Assembly: GCF_028435365.1 (NCBI RefSeq)
Contig: NZ_JAGTJJ010000047.1
Span: 27,808-91,807, forward strand
From: Polyangium jinanense
GTDB lineage: Bacteria; Myxococcota; Polyangia; Polyangiales; Polyangiaceae
Direction: 5' to 3'
Length of the DNA stretch: 64,000 nucleotides
Made by a program: the position numbers and the translations under genes. Shown piece after piece: positions 9,313 to 17,481 of the stretch. The first letter of the stretch is position 1. Every line of letters begins with the position of its first letter. Below the pieces are notes generated by a model. That model saw only the letters and a list, made by a program, of their open reading frames with translations, made no database searches and was not told the DNA's origin.

Positions 9313-10116
9313 ATGAACACGAAAGCCTTCTCCCTTCTGCTCGCTTTGTCTCTCTCGCTGGCTGCGTGCAGCAATGTGCGACAAACGACGCCCCTCGCCT
9401 ACGCGGGCGACGACGGGCGATCCACGGTGGCGTCCCTCGAGGCCGCCATTCAAAAGCGAGGCTATCGCCCCGTCTGCAAAGAGCGGGAGTTCTGCAAGTT
9501 CCAGTACGGCCAGGAGGTCTGGGTCCATTTCAAGACGGGATCCGACAAGGTCGTGATGGCCGTCGATGTGGTCGATGGGAAGAAAATGCCCGCGGACAAG
9601 CGAAAGGCGCTGACGGACGAGGCGACGGCCGTCGGGGAGGCGATCTGGCGCGAGGCGAGCGCGGAGGCGATCGAACGCGAAAAGGTCGCAGCCGAAAAGG
9701 CGAAGGCCGAGGCCGCGGCGCGCGCGGAGGCGGAGCGGAAGGAAGAGGAGCGCAAGGCCGCCGAGGCCAAGGCCGGAGGAAACGGGGGCTCGAGCGGCGG
9801 CGGGCTCGGCAGATTTCTCGGCGCGGCCGCCGACGTCCTCGGAGGCATCCAGGTCAACACGGGGCCCGGGCAGGGCAATGGCGCGGGGTCGGGGTCCAGT
9901 GGGGGCAATGCCTCGGCGCATTGCTGCGTGAACGGCTCCTATTACCAGTGCCCCTCGGCGGCAGCCGTGAACAAATGCGCCGGCGAGTCCGCCGCGTGCC
10001 TCTCGCGCTGCATGTCGAGCAGCGACATGGGCTGCGGCGAGCGCTGCATGAAGGAGCACCCGCCGGATCCCTCCGATTGCCAGCGGCAGTCGGACAAAGA
10101 CGGTCAGTGCAGGTGA
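9313..10116 (+). CDS. Cys-rich lipoprotein of unknown function
   Basis: A 267-aa exported protein. MNTKAFSLLLALSLSLAAC is a type II signal peptide with the lipidated Cys at about residue 19. The N-terminal domain (about 20-115) ends in a highly charged helix rich in Ala/Glu/Lys (about 115-155), then a Gly/Ser-rich linker and a C-terminal domain with about ten cysteines (AHCCVNGSYYQCP ... CLSRCMSSSDMGCGERCM), probably disulfide-bonded in the periplasm or at the surface. I do not recognise a family. The chosen start, ATG 9313, puts the hydrophobic core at the right distance; a longer frame from 9289 would add eight residues. It follows the sigma factor gene by 131 bp. Confidence 0.8.
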   Translation: MNTKAFSLLLALSLSLAACSNVRQTTPLAYAGDDGRSTVASLEAAIQKRGYRPVCKEREFCKFQYGQEVWVHFKTGSDKVVMAVDVVDGKKMPADKRKALTDEATAVGEAIWREASAEAIEREKVAAEKAKAEAAARAEAERKEEERKAAEAKAGGNGGSSGGGLGRFLGAAADVLGGIQVNTGPGQGNGAGSGSSGGNASAHCCVNGSYYQCPSAAAVNKCAGESAACLSRCMSSSDMGCGERCMKEHPPDPSDCQRQSDKDGQCR

Positions 10117-10159
10117 ATCCGCCCCGGGTCGTTCCTGTCCGCGTCTCCGATGTCTCGCC

Positions 10160-12988
10160 GTGACCACGAGCCACGCGCCGTCCACCCGCTCGCGTCCCCG
10201 AGCGGGCTTTGCGAACATGGCGGCCGAGGCGCGGTTCACGATGTCGGATGCCATGAAATCAAAGGCGCCCACGAACGTGTACGAGAGCCCGTCCTCGTTC
10301 GTGGGCCGCGCCTTGGACCTCGCGACGATCCTCGCCCGGTTCGACGAGGGCGCGCGGCTCGTGACGATCGTCGCGCCCGGGGGCATGGGCAAGACGCGCG
10401 TGGCGACGCGATTCGCGACGCTTCACGGCGCGGCCTACGCGGCGCACGGAGGCGGCGTCTGGTTTTGCGACCTGACGGACGCCGGCGACGTTTTGGCGAT
10501 GTGCCGCGCCGTGGCGTCGGTCCTCAGCGTGGCGCTCGAACGGACGACGGAGGAGAGCGCCGTGGTGGCGGCGCTGGGGCAAGCGATCGCGCGGAAGAAC
10601 CGCGTGCTTTTGGTCCTCGACAACGTGGAGCACATCGCGACCGCGGCCGCCGGGGTGGTGGCCGCGTGGATGAAGGTCGCGCCGCACGCGCGCATCCTGG
10701 TGACGTCGCGCGCCGTGCTCGGCATTGCGGGCGAGCACCTCGTGCCGCTGGAGCCGCTCCGAGTCCCGCAGTCCGGCGCGAGCCGCGAGGAGCTCTTCGC
10801 GACGGAAGGCGTGGCGCTGTTCCTGAGCCGCGCGCGGGAAATGCGGCCCGATTTCGAGGTTGGGCCGGGCGAACTCGCGGCGCTCGGGGACGTCGTGCGC
10901 GCGACGGACGGGATCCCGCTCGCGATCGAGCTTTGCGCGGCACGCGTGAGGCTCCTCGGGCTCGCACAGATACGGAGCCGTCTCGCCGAGCCGCTGGATT
11001 TCCTGGTCCGGCGTGAGGATCGTGGGCGGCACTCGTCCATGCGGCGCGCGATCCTGGACTCGCTCGTGCAGCTCGAGGAGACCGAGCGCGCGTGCTTCGC
11101 GGCATCGTCGGTGTTTCGCGGGGGATTTACATTGGAGGCGGCGGAGAGCGTGCTCGAACGGCCGGGCGCGGACGTCCTCACCGTGCTGGAAGGGCTCGTC
11201 GCGCGCTCGCTCGTGCGGATGCGCGCGGAGGGCGACGAGACGCGCTTCTCGCTCTTCGAAGCGATCCGCGAGCTCGCCGCGGAGGAGCTCCAGAAACGGC
11301 CGGAAGAGCTCGATCACGCGGCGAGCCGGCACACGCGCTGGTTCGCGCGGTTCGGTCGCGCGCTCGCCGAGGAAGCGGCCTTCGGCGGCGCCGCGCGGGA
11401 GAGGCTCGGCCACGAGATGGACAACATGGTGGCGGCGCACGCGCGTGCGCTCGTCGATGCCGAGCGTGCGCCCGATGGGGACGGCGCCGAGCTCGCGCTC
11501 GGGCTCGCGCTCGCGCTCGAACCGGTCGTCGTGCCGCGAGGTCTGTTCGAGCTCCGGCTCGTGCTGCTCGATCGAGCGATCACGGCTGCGCAGGCGACGG
11601 TGTCCGGGACGAGCCTCCCGGATTTCGCGGCCGCCCTCGTCGCGCGAGGCGTCGCGCGGCGCGAGCTCGGCGACCCGAAGGCCGCGGCCTCTGATCTGGA
11701 AGCCGGCCTCGCGCTCGCGCGCGCCCGCGGCGATGCGGCGCTCGAGGCGCTCGCGTGTATGCACCTCGGGGAGATCGTCGAGACACTCGGCCGCACGGTC
11801 GAGGCGCGAGCGCACTTCGCGCGAGGGCTCGCGTGCCTCGGGGGCGCGGCTGCCGGCCGATCTCGACGCGTGCGTGAGGCCGAGATCCGGGCGTGCCTCG
11901 GGCATGCGCACCGCCGCGAGGGCGAGCTCGCGGCGGCCGAACGCGAGGCGAAGCGCGCGCTCGCGCTATACCGCGAAGCCGACGGCGAGGATCGGCTGCC
12001 GAGGGTGCTTTACGAGACGGGGGTCATCGCCCTCTTTCGGGAGAGTTACGCCGAGGCGAGCGCGTGTTTCGACGAGGCGCTCGTGATCGTGCGGCGCATC
12101 GGCGACAAGCACGCAGAGGGCGCGGTCCTGAGCGCGCAGGGCATCCTCTTTCAGGAACGGGGGAAGCTCGACGAGGCGCTTGCTTGCCACGCGCGTGCGG
12201 TGCGGTTGTTCCACGAGATCGGCAGTCGTCATCGCGAGGGCAGCGCGCTCTACTATCTCGGCGGGGCGTTCCTCGAGCGAGGCTCGCCGGGCGAAGCGAC
12301 GAAGCTCCTCGGGCGCTCGTTCGAGCTGATGGGCGCGGCCGGTTTCCAGCGGTACGAGGCGCTGATCGCTGGGTGCCTCGCGTCGGTGTGGTCCGACGAA
12401 GGGGATCCCGAGGCCTCCGCGCAGTGGCTCGCGAAGGCTCTCCGCGCGGCCGCCGCGTGCGAGAGCGAGCCGGCGCTGCAGGCGACGCTCGCGATCCACG
12501 AAGCCCATGTCGCGCTGGCAAACGCGAGCGAGCCCGAGCGGTCGCGGCTCCTCGAGAACGCGCGGGCGCTCGCGCGCGGGCGCTCGAACGACGATGTGCG
12601 TTTCGCGTTGCGGATCCTCCTCGCGGCGGGCCGGCATGGGCTCGCGGCGCCCGCGGAGGCGCTGGTCATTTCCGACGGCGGGGCGCGGTTCCGGCTTCCG
12701 GGGGCCCGCGCGTCCGTGGATCTGTCGCGTCGTGCGCCGCTGCGCCGCATCCTGCTCGCTCTCGCGAAGTTACGGGCCTCCGCGCCGGGTCAGACGTTGC
12801 CTCTCGACGAGATCATCCGCGCCGGCTGGCCCGGCGAACGGATCGGCGCGGACGCTGCGGCGAACCGCGTGCGCGTGGCGCTCGCGACGCTGCGCAAGCT
12901 CGGGCTCCGCGAGGTCCTGATGACGGGGCAGGGCGGATACCTCCTCGACCCCGCGACGGCCGTCTACATCCCATCGCAGGGCCTTTGA
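10160..12988 (+). CDS. NTPase-TPR transcriptional regulator with C-terminal winged helix
   Basis: 942 aa as given. After a disordered start comes an AAA/NB-ARC-like NTPase: Walker A in VAPGGMGKTRVA (about 71-82), Walker B in VLLVLDNVEH, and a sensor-like TSRAVLGIAGEH. The middle, about 420-800, is helical with TPR-like repeats (EARAHFARGLACL, EASACFDEALVIV, ECHARAVRLFHEIG-like units). The last 95 residues resemble an OmpR/BTAD-type winged helix (LDEIIRAGWPGE ... AANRVRVALATLRKLGLREVL ... GGYLLDP). The family is the signal-transduction NTPase type related to AfsR/MalT, but with the DNA-binding module at the C-terminus. Several starts are possible (GTG 10160, ATG 10217, 10241, 10250) and none has a clear SD. 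Ligand and targets are unknown. Confidence 0.85.
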   Translation: MTTSHAPSTRSRPRAGFANMAAEARFTMSDAMKSKAPTNVYESPSSFVGRALDLATILARFDEGARLVTIVAPGGMGKTRVATRFATLHGAAYAAHGGGVWFCDLTDAGDVLAMCRAVASVLSVALERTTEESAVVAALGQAIARKNRVLLVLDNVEHIATAAAGVVAAWMKVAPHARILVTSRAVLGIAGEHLVPLEPLRVPQSGASREELFATEGVALFLSRAREMRPDFEVGPGELAALGDVVRATDGIPLAIELCAARVRLLGLAQIRSRLAEPLDFLVRREDRGRHSSMRRAILDSLVQLEETERACFAASSVFRGGFTLEAAESVLERPGADVLTVLEGLVARSLVRMRAEGDETRFSLFEAIRELAAEELQKRPEELDHAASRHTRWFARFGRALAEEAAFGGAARERLGHEMDNMVAAHARALVDAERAPDGDGAELALGLALALEPVVVPRGLFELRLVLLDRAITAAQATVSGTSLPDFAAALVARGVARRELGDPKAAASDLEAGLALARARGDAALEALACMHLGEIVETLGRTVEARAHFARGLACLGGAAAGRSRRVREAEIRACLGHAHRREGELAAAEREAKRALALYREADGEDRLPRVLYETGVIALFRESYAEASACFDEALVIVRRIGDKHAEGAVLSAQGILFQERGKLDEALACHARAVRLFHEIGSRHREGSALYYLGGAFLERGSPGEATKLLGRSFELMGAAGFQRYEALIAGCLASVWSDEGDPEASAQWLAKALRAAAACESEPALQATLAIHEAHVALANASEPERSRLLENARALARGRSNDDVRFALRILLAAGRHGLAAPAEALVISDGGARFRLPGARASVDLSRRAPLRRILLALAKLRASAPGQTLPLDEIIRAGWPGERIGADAAANRVRVALATLRKLGLREVLMTGQGGYLLDPATAVYIPSQGL

Positions 12989-13235
12989 CGGACGGCGCCA
13001 CGGTTGCGCGGGCGGCACCCTCCTCGCGCAGCGAAGCTTGCCATGCCGCGGCGCGGCGAGGCGCTCGCGCGCGATTCGCATTCCGTAGGAGAGGCGCGAG
13101 CAGCGCCATCCAGCGAGATTTGGGCCCGAACGTCCGGTCGGAACGTCGCGCACCGGCGGCATGTGTGGCGTCGATGTTCGCATTTGCCTCGGTCCGCGCG
13201 AGACGGCGGAGCCGAGCGCTACGCTCCGACGGCGC

Positions 13236-14261
13236 ATGTACACATCAAAGGTCTTGCGGCGCGGGTTTTTCGGGGGCGTCACCGCAACGCTCCTGCTCTC
13301 TGCGCTCGCATCTTCCCCCGTGGCAGCCGACGAGGACCCGAAGACGCGGGCCCAAAAGCTGTTTTTCGAGGGGCTCACGGACCTCCAGGCGGGTAAGAAG
13401 CAGGCGGGGTGTACCAAGCTCCGCGAGAGCCTCTCCTTGTTCGCGACGCCCAACACGCTGTTCAATGTGGCGCGCTGCGACGAGGACGAAGGGCAAATCG
13501 CGTCGGCATTGGAATACTGGCAGCGGGGGCTTTCGCTGATCGACGCCAAGGATCCGCGGGCGAAGGTCGCGAAGGGGCGAATCGATGCGCTCGACGCGCG
13601 GGTCCCGCGGCTACGGGTGATATCGCCGGAGGGGCAGGCCATGAGCGCCATTTCGCTCGACGGCAAGGAGCTCGGGCCGAGCAAGCTGGAGGCACCCTTG
13701 CGCGTGGAGCCCGGCAAGCACGTGATCGTGGTGCGCGCGCCGGGACGGGAGGACCGGCGCTACGAGGTCGATCTCGCCGAGAAGGAGCGGACGGAGGTGG
13801 TCGTCGAGCTGGGGCCGGAGGTGGCCCCCATCGACGTGCCCAAATCCTCGCCATTGACGAGCAGCAGCGCCGAGGTCCCACCGCCGCCTTTGCCGCCTCC
13901 GGCGAGCGGACGCAGGACGGCGGGGTTTGTCGTGGGCGGGGTCGGCCTCGCGGGAATCGTGGCGGCGGGGATCACCGGGGGCATGCTCGTCGCGCGTGAC
14001 GCGCAGATCAGGAACGATTGCGACGAGAATGGTGTCTGCAAGAAGGGGAGCACGGGCTACGAGCTGTCGCAGACGAGCGGACCGCTCCTCGTGGGGAACG
14101 CCGTGGCGTGGGGGGTGGGGATTGCGGGAATCGGAGCGGGGCTCGCGCTCGTGCTCACGGCGCCGTCGGGAAAGGCAGGCGAAGCACGGGGGCGGGAGGC
14201 TGCGATCGCGCCGCTCGCCGTGCAGGGGGGCGGAGGTTTGTGCATTTCGGGGAGGTTCTGA
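13236..14261 (+). CDS. Exported TPR/PEGA-like protein with C-terminal membrane helices
   Basis: 341 aa. A signal peptide or anchor (GFFGGVTATLLLSALASSPVAADED) is followed by a TPR-like domain (about 30-115; AQKLFFEGLTDLQAGKKQAGC, CRDEDEGQIASALEYW-type helices), a PEGA-like beta domain (about 125-200; LRVISPEG, ISLDGKELGPSKLEAPLRVEPGKHVIVVRAPGR-like) and a Pro-rich linker. Two hydrophobic segments at about 230-250 and 285-305 end the protein. Its stop overlaps the start of the next lipoprotein gene (TGATG), so the two are translationally coupled. A paralogue with the same plan lies at 43216-44277. Such proteins are common in myxobacteria and have no defined function; an envelope scaffold or signal-input role is inferred. 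Confidence 0.82.
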   Translation: MYTSKVLRRGFFGGVTATLLLSALASSPVAADEDPKTRAQKLFFEGLTDLQAGKKQAGCTKLRESLSLFATPNTLFNVARCDEDEGQIASALEYWQRGLSLIDAKDPRAKVAKGRIDALDARVPRLRVISPEGQAMSAISLDGKELGPSKLEAPLRVEPGKHVIVVRAPGREDRRYEVDLAEKERTEVVVELGPEVAPIDVPKSSPLTSSSAEVPPPPLPPPASGRRTAGFVVGGVGLAGIVAAGITGGMLVARDAQIRNDCDENGVCKKGSTGYELSQTSGPLLVGNAVAWGVGIAGIGAGLALVLTAPSGKAGEARGREAAIAPLAVQGGGGLCISGRF

Positions 14262-15946
14262 TGCGGTTCATCTCGGCGTTCGCGGTGGCCGCGAGCCTCG
14301 TCGCGCTCGGCGGCTGCGCGCTGATGTACGATTACAGTGATTTCCGCGAGGAGGACACGCCCGGGGAAGGGGGAGCTGGGGGCAACGGTGGCACCGGGGG
14401 AGCTGGTGGCACCGGGGGCGCCGGCGGTTCTGGGGGCTCTGCGGGCTCCGGCCCGTGCGAGCCAAATGTGACGGAGAGCTGTTTCACGGGGCCTCCGAGC
14501 GCGCAGTATGTGAAGCCCTGCCAACCGGGAACCCGAACGTGCCTCGCCAATGGCACCTGGGGAACTTGCGAGGGAGAAATCCTGCCCGGCGTCGAGCTTT
14601 GCCGCAGGGATGGCAGCGAGAGCTGCAATGCCGTCACGTGTCCGGAGGCCGACTGGAACCGGCGGTATGGGGACGACAAGGAGCAGGAGGTGCTCGCGGC
14701 CGCCGTCGACGGGGACGGGAACGTCCTCCTGGCCGGGCGATATCAAGGCGTCCTCGCGCTGGCTGCGTCCGCCGGGCTCACGCTCGGTCCGACGAACGAG
14801 GTTACGACGGACGACGCCTTCGTGGCCATGTTGTCTTCGACCGGGACTCCTGCCTGGATTCAGGGATTCGGCTCGATTGGAAAGCAGCCCCGGCGGGCGG
14901 TCGGCGCGGTGTGGGGAGCGCCGAAAGGACAGGCCATCACCGTTGGGTATTACACCCGCGCGCAGTCGCCGGACGACAGGGACGGGTTTTTGGCCTGGGG
15001 GACCGGGTCGACGACGAACCTCGTGCGGCTCGACGGTGCGGGGAACGAGGAGCCCGTGGCGGTGGCCGTCGACAAACAAGGATACGCCTACCTGACCGGC
15101 ACGGTCCGAGGGACCGGGAGTTTGCCCTGCATTGGCGGGATGGCGGCCGACTACGACGCCGCCGACGAAGACCTCTTCGTCATGAGCTACGATGTGGCCT
15201 TCAGCCAGTGCAGGTGGGCCCGGGTTTTTCCGGGTGGAACCCACAAGCCTCGCGCCATGGCCGTCGACGCCGGTGGGGACATCTTCGTGACAGGCAGCTA
15301 CACCGGCACGATGGCCGTCCCCGGGGTGCCGGTCGACGACGCCGGCGCGACGGTCCGTGCGTTCGTCCTGAAGCTCGACGGCATGGCGAAAGCACAATGG
15401 GCGCGCACGTTTGCCGACGCGGAGGGCGCCGCGGTGGCCGTGGAGCCCTCCGGCATCTCCAGCAAGGTGTTCGTGACCGGCACGATGAACGGCACGGTCG
15501 ACTTCGGCAATCAGCCCTTCCCCACGAATGGCAAGGACGCCTTCGTTCTCACGCTCGACAAGACGAGCGGGAACACGACGTGGAGCACCTATCTCACGGG
15601 GGCCCAGGAGCAGCACGGAACCAGCATCGCGCTGACGGCGGACGGCGGCGCCCTCGTTGCGGGCCATTTCTTCGGGACCTTGGATGTCTCGGCCGACGTC
15701 GAGCTCACGAGCCGTGACAACAACGTTTTCTTGTTGAAGCTCTCCGCAAATGGTTCGCCCTCCTTGGCCTATCAATTCGGCGGCGCAGGCGAACCCGCCA
15801 TGCCCCGTTCGGTTCGCGTGTCGGCCGGGCCTTCCGGGATGATCCTGGCAGGCGGCTGGATCCATCCGCTCGATCTCCAGCCCAATGTCGTCCTCGCTCC
15901 TGGCGGCGCGCTCGACATCTTCGTCGCCCGGTTTCCCAAGCCCTGA
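14261..15946 (+). CDS. Surface lipoprotein with Gly-rich linker and beta-propeller-like repeats
   Basis: 561 aa. Starts with a lipoprotein signal (LVALGGCALMYDY, Cys about 18), then a long Gly-rich linker of GGTGG/GGAGG units (about 33-65), a small Cys-rich segment (PCEPNVTESCFTGPPS, PGTRTCLANGTWGTC) and a C-terminal region of about 400 aa made of repeats such as GNVLLAGRYQG, GYAYLTGTVRG, GDIFVTGSYTGTM, SKVFVTGTMNGTVDFG and GGALVAGHFFGTLD. These are typical of SBBP-type beta-propeller repeats. It has a strong SD (GGGGAGG, 5 nt from the ATG) and overlaps the stop of the upstream gene by one base. Presumably displayed on the cell surface; ligand unknown. Confidence 0.85.
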   Translation: MRFISAFAVAASLVALGGCALMYDYSDFREEDTPGEGGAGGNGGTGGAGGTGGAGGSGGSAGSGPCEPNVTESCFTGPPSAQYVKPCQPGTRTCLANGTWGTCEGEILPGVELCRRDGSESCNAVTCPEADWNRRYGDDKEQEVLAAAVDGDGNVLLAGRYQGVLALAASAGLTLGPTNEVTTDDAFVAMLSSTGTPAWIQGFGSIGKQPRRAVGAVWGAPKGQAITVGYYTRAQSPDDRDGFLAWGTGSTTNLVRLDGAGNEEPVAVAVDKQGYAYLTGTVRGTGSLPCIGGMAADYDAADEDLFVMSYDVAFSQCRWARVFPGGTHKPRAMAVDAGGDIFVTGSYTGTMAVPGVPVDDAGATVRAFVLKLDGMAKAQWARTFADAEGAAVAVEPSGISSKVFVTGTMNGTVDFGNQPFPTNGKDAFVLTLDKTSGNTTWSTYLTGAQEQHGTSIALTADGGALVAGHFFGTLDVSADVELTSRDNNVFLLKLSANGSPSLAYQFGGAGEPAMPRSVRVSAGPSGMILAGGWIHPLDLQPNVVLAPGGALDIFVARFPKP

Positions 15947-16615
15947 TCAGCCGGGCGTCTCGGGCGCGGCGTGCTCTTTGGCGTGCCGCTCGCGCAGGCG
16001 CCCGATATAGCCCAGGATGAGGTCGGTGATGTCCGCGGTGAGCCGGAGGTCTCGCAGCTCGTCCGGCCGCTGGGTCAGGGCGTCCATGAGCAGGGTGCGG
16101 ACGAGGAGGACGAGGCGCGCGGCAGCCCGGGAGGCTTCCTCCGCGGGAAGCTCAGGCGCGACGCGTTGGACGAGCTCCTGGGCGCGCTCGTTGAACATTT
16201 GCCACGCCTCGTCGTTCGCATCGAGATCACCGAAGCGCAGCACCTGCAAGGCGATCACCTGCCATCGATCGAGATCGACGGTGTGCGCGGCGACGAGGCC
16301 CATCGCGAAGCGACGCACCATTTCTTCGGGACACGTGGCACAGAGTGCGTCACGCATTTTTTCGTCGAGGCGCGCGAGCATCTCCCGCACGTGGGAGTCG
16401 ATCAGCGCTCGAACGATGGCGTCTCGATTGGGAAAGTACTGGTAGAGCGAACCGACGCTCGCCCCTGCGATCTCGGCGACGCGACGGGTCGTCAATGCCT
16501 CTTCGCGACCGTGCTTCAAGATGCGGACCGCAGCCTCGATCACCGCGCTGACGAGCGCCTGCGAGCGGCGCTGTTGCGGTACCTTTCTAGGTGAGACGGC
16601 AGATCGGTCCGGCAT
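15947..16615 (-). CDS. TetR family transcriptional regulator
   Basis: 222 aa. The N-terminal HTH is canonical: VIEAAVRILKHGREEALTTRRVAEIAGASVGSLYQYFPNRDAIVRAL (about 23-70). The rest is an all-helical ligand/dimer domain with low conservation. Its stop codon abuts that of the convergent lipoprotein gene. The Gly-rich lipoprotein gene downstream of its promoter region is on the same strand but transcribed towards it (16671-17315), so the TetR gene may be the distal gene of that unit, separated by 55 bp. Target and inducer are unknown. Confidence 0.92.
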   Translation of the reverse strand: MPDRSAVSPRKVPQQRRSQALVSAVIEAAVRILKHGREEALTTRRVAEIAGASVGSLYQYFPNRDAIVRALIDSHVREMLARLDEKMRDALCATCPEEMVRRFAMGLVAAHTVDLDRWQVIALQVLRFGDLDANDEAWQMFNERAQELVQRVAPELPAEEASRAAARLVLLVRTLLMDALTQRPDELRDLRLTADITDLILGYIGRLRERHAKEHAAPETPG

Positions 16616-16670
16616 CTGGCCTCGAAACGCTATCGCGCACGGTGCGGTGCGTCAAGTTGTAGGGACGTTC

Positions 16671-17315
16671 TCAGGGCGATTGTCCGATCGGCACCACGAC
16701 CACGCCGTTTGGCGCCGGCAGCTCGAAATTCATCGTCACCTCGTATGCGGGGGTTCCCGCCTGCGCGTCCATGTCGGAGGCATACACCGGCACCCGGATT
16801 CGATATCGACCCGCCCGAGCCACGTGGGGTTCGTGGCAGGAGCACCCCTCGGCGCTCGTTCCAAACGTATATCGCGTCCCGGACCAGGTATCCGTGGATT
16901 GCGCGCCGACATCGACGGGTACGCTGGCCATCAGACATGCTCCGCAGGTGAGGCAACCGTCGGTGCTGCTGCACGGCTGGGTGCACATTGCGTGGGTGGA
17001 CACCGCTGCATAGCCGTACTCGCACGATTCAATCGTATACTGGAGGAAACAATCCTCCCGCAGGAAGGCCGGGAATGCCCCGTTGTTCTCGAACTGGAAC
17101 GTCACCTCGTACGGCCCGGGATCCGACGCCGGGGTCTCGACCGCGCACTCCGGCGGGATCACGCCTCCCTCGCCGCCGCTGCCCCCCGTCCCGCCGCCGC
17201 TGCCCCCCGTCCCGCCGCCGCCGCCGCCGGACCCGTCCTGGTTCACCGTGCTGCCGCACGCCGCCGAAAGCACGAGCCCGAGCGCCATTGCACCACGCAT
17301 CCACCACGAAATCAT
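16671..17315 (-). CDS. Lipoprotein with Gly-rich linker and Cys-rich domain
   Basis: 214 aa. Signal peptide MISWWMRGAMALGLVLSAAC gives a lipidated Cys at about residue 20. A linker of GGGTGGSGG units follows (about 26-52), then a ~160-aa beta-rich domain with about ten cysteines, including a compact cluster (CTQPCSSTDGCLTCGAC) and SCHEPHVARAGRYRIRVPVYA. The fold is unknown to me but resembles other secreted myxobacterial domains with a similar middle cluster. ATG 17315 is preceded by AAGGAGG 6 nt upstream, which decides the start against the longer frame at 17393. Confidence 0.8.
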   Translation of the reverse strand: MISWWMRGAMALGLVLSAACGSTVNQDGSGGGGGGTGGSGGGTGGSGGEGGVIPPECAVETPASDPGPYEVTFQFENNGAFPAFLREDCFLQYTIESCEYGYAAVSTHAMCTQPCSSTDGCLTCGACLMASVPVDVGAQSTDTWSGTRYTFGTSAEGCSCHEPHVARAGRYRIRVPVYASDMDAQAGTPAYEVTMNFELPAPNGVVVVPIGQSP

Positions 17316-17481
17316 GTTGCGCCTCCTTGGACCGAGGACGGGCATGGGCTCGACCTCTCGGGTCGCTTGCATGGCAATATCAGCGCCGATCACGAAAACC
17401 TCGAGGATCTCGACGCATCGACGCTGACTGCCAGGTCAAACGGCGCCGAGAGTGTGCCAGCATGAGCCGTCTTTTGCCTCC

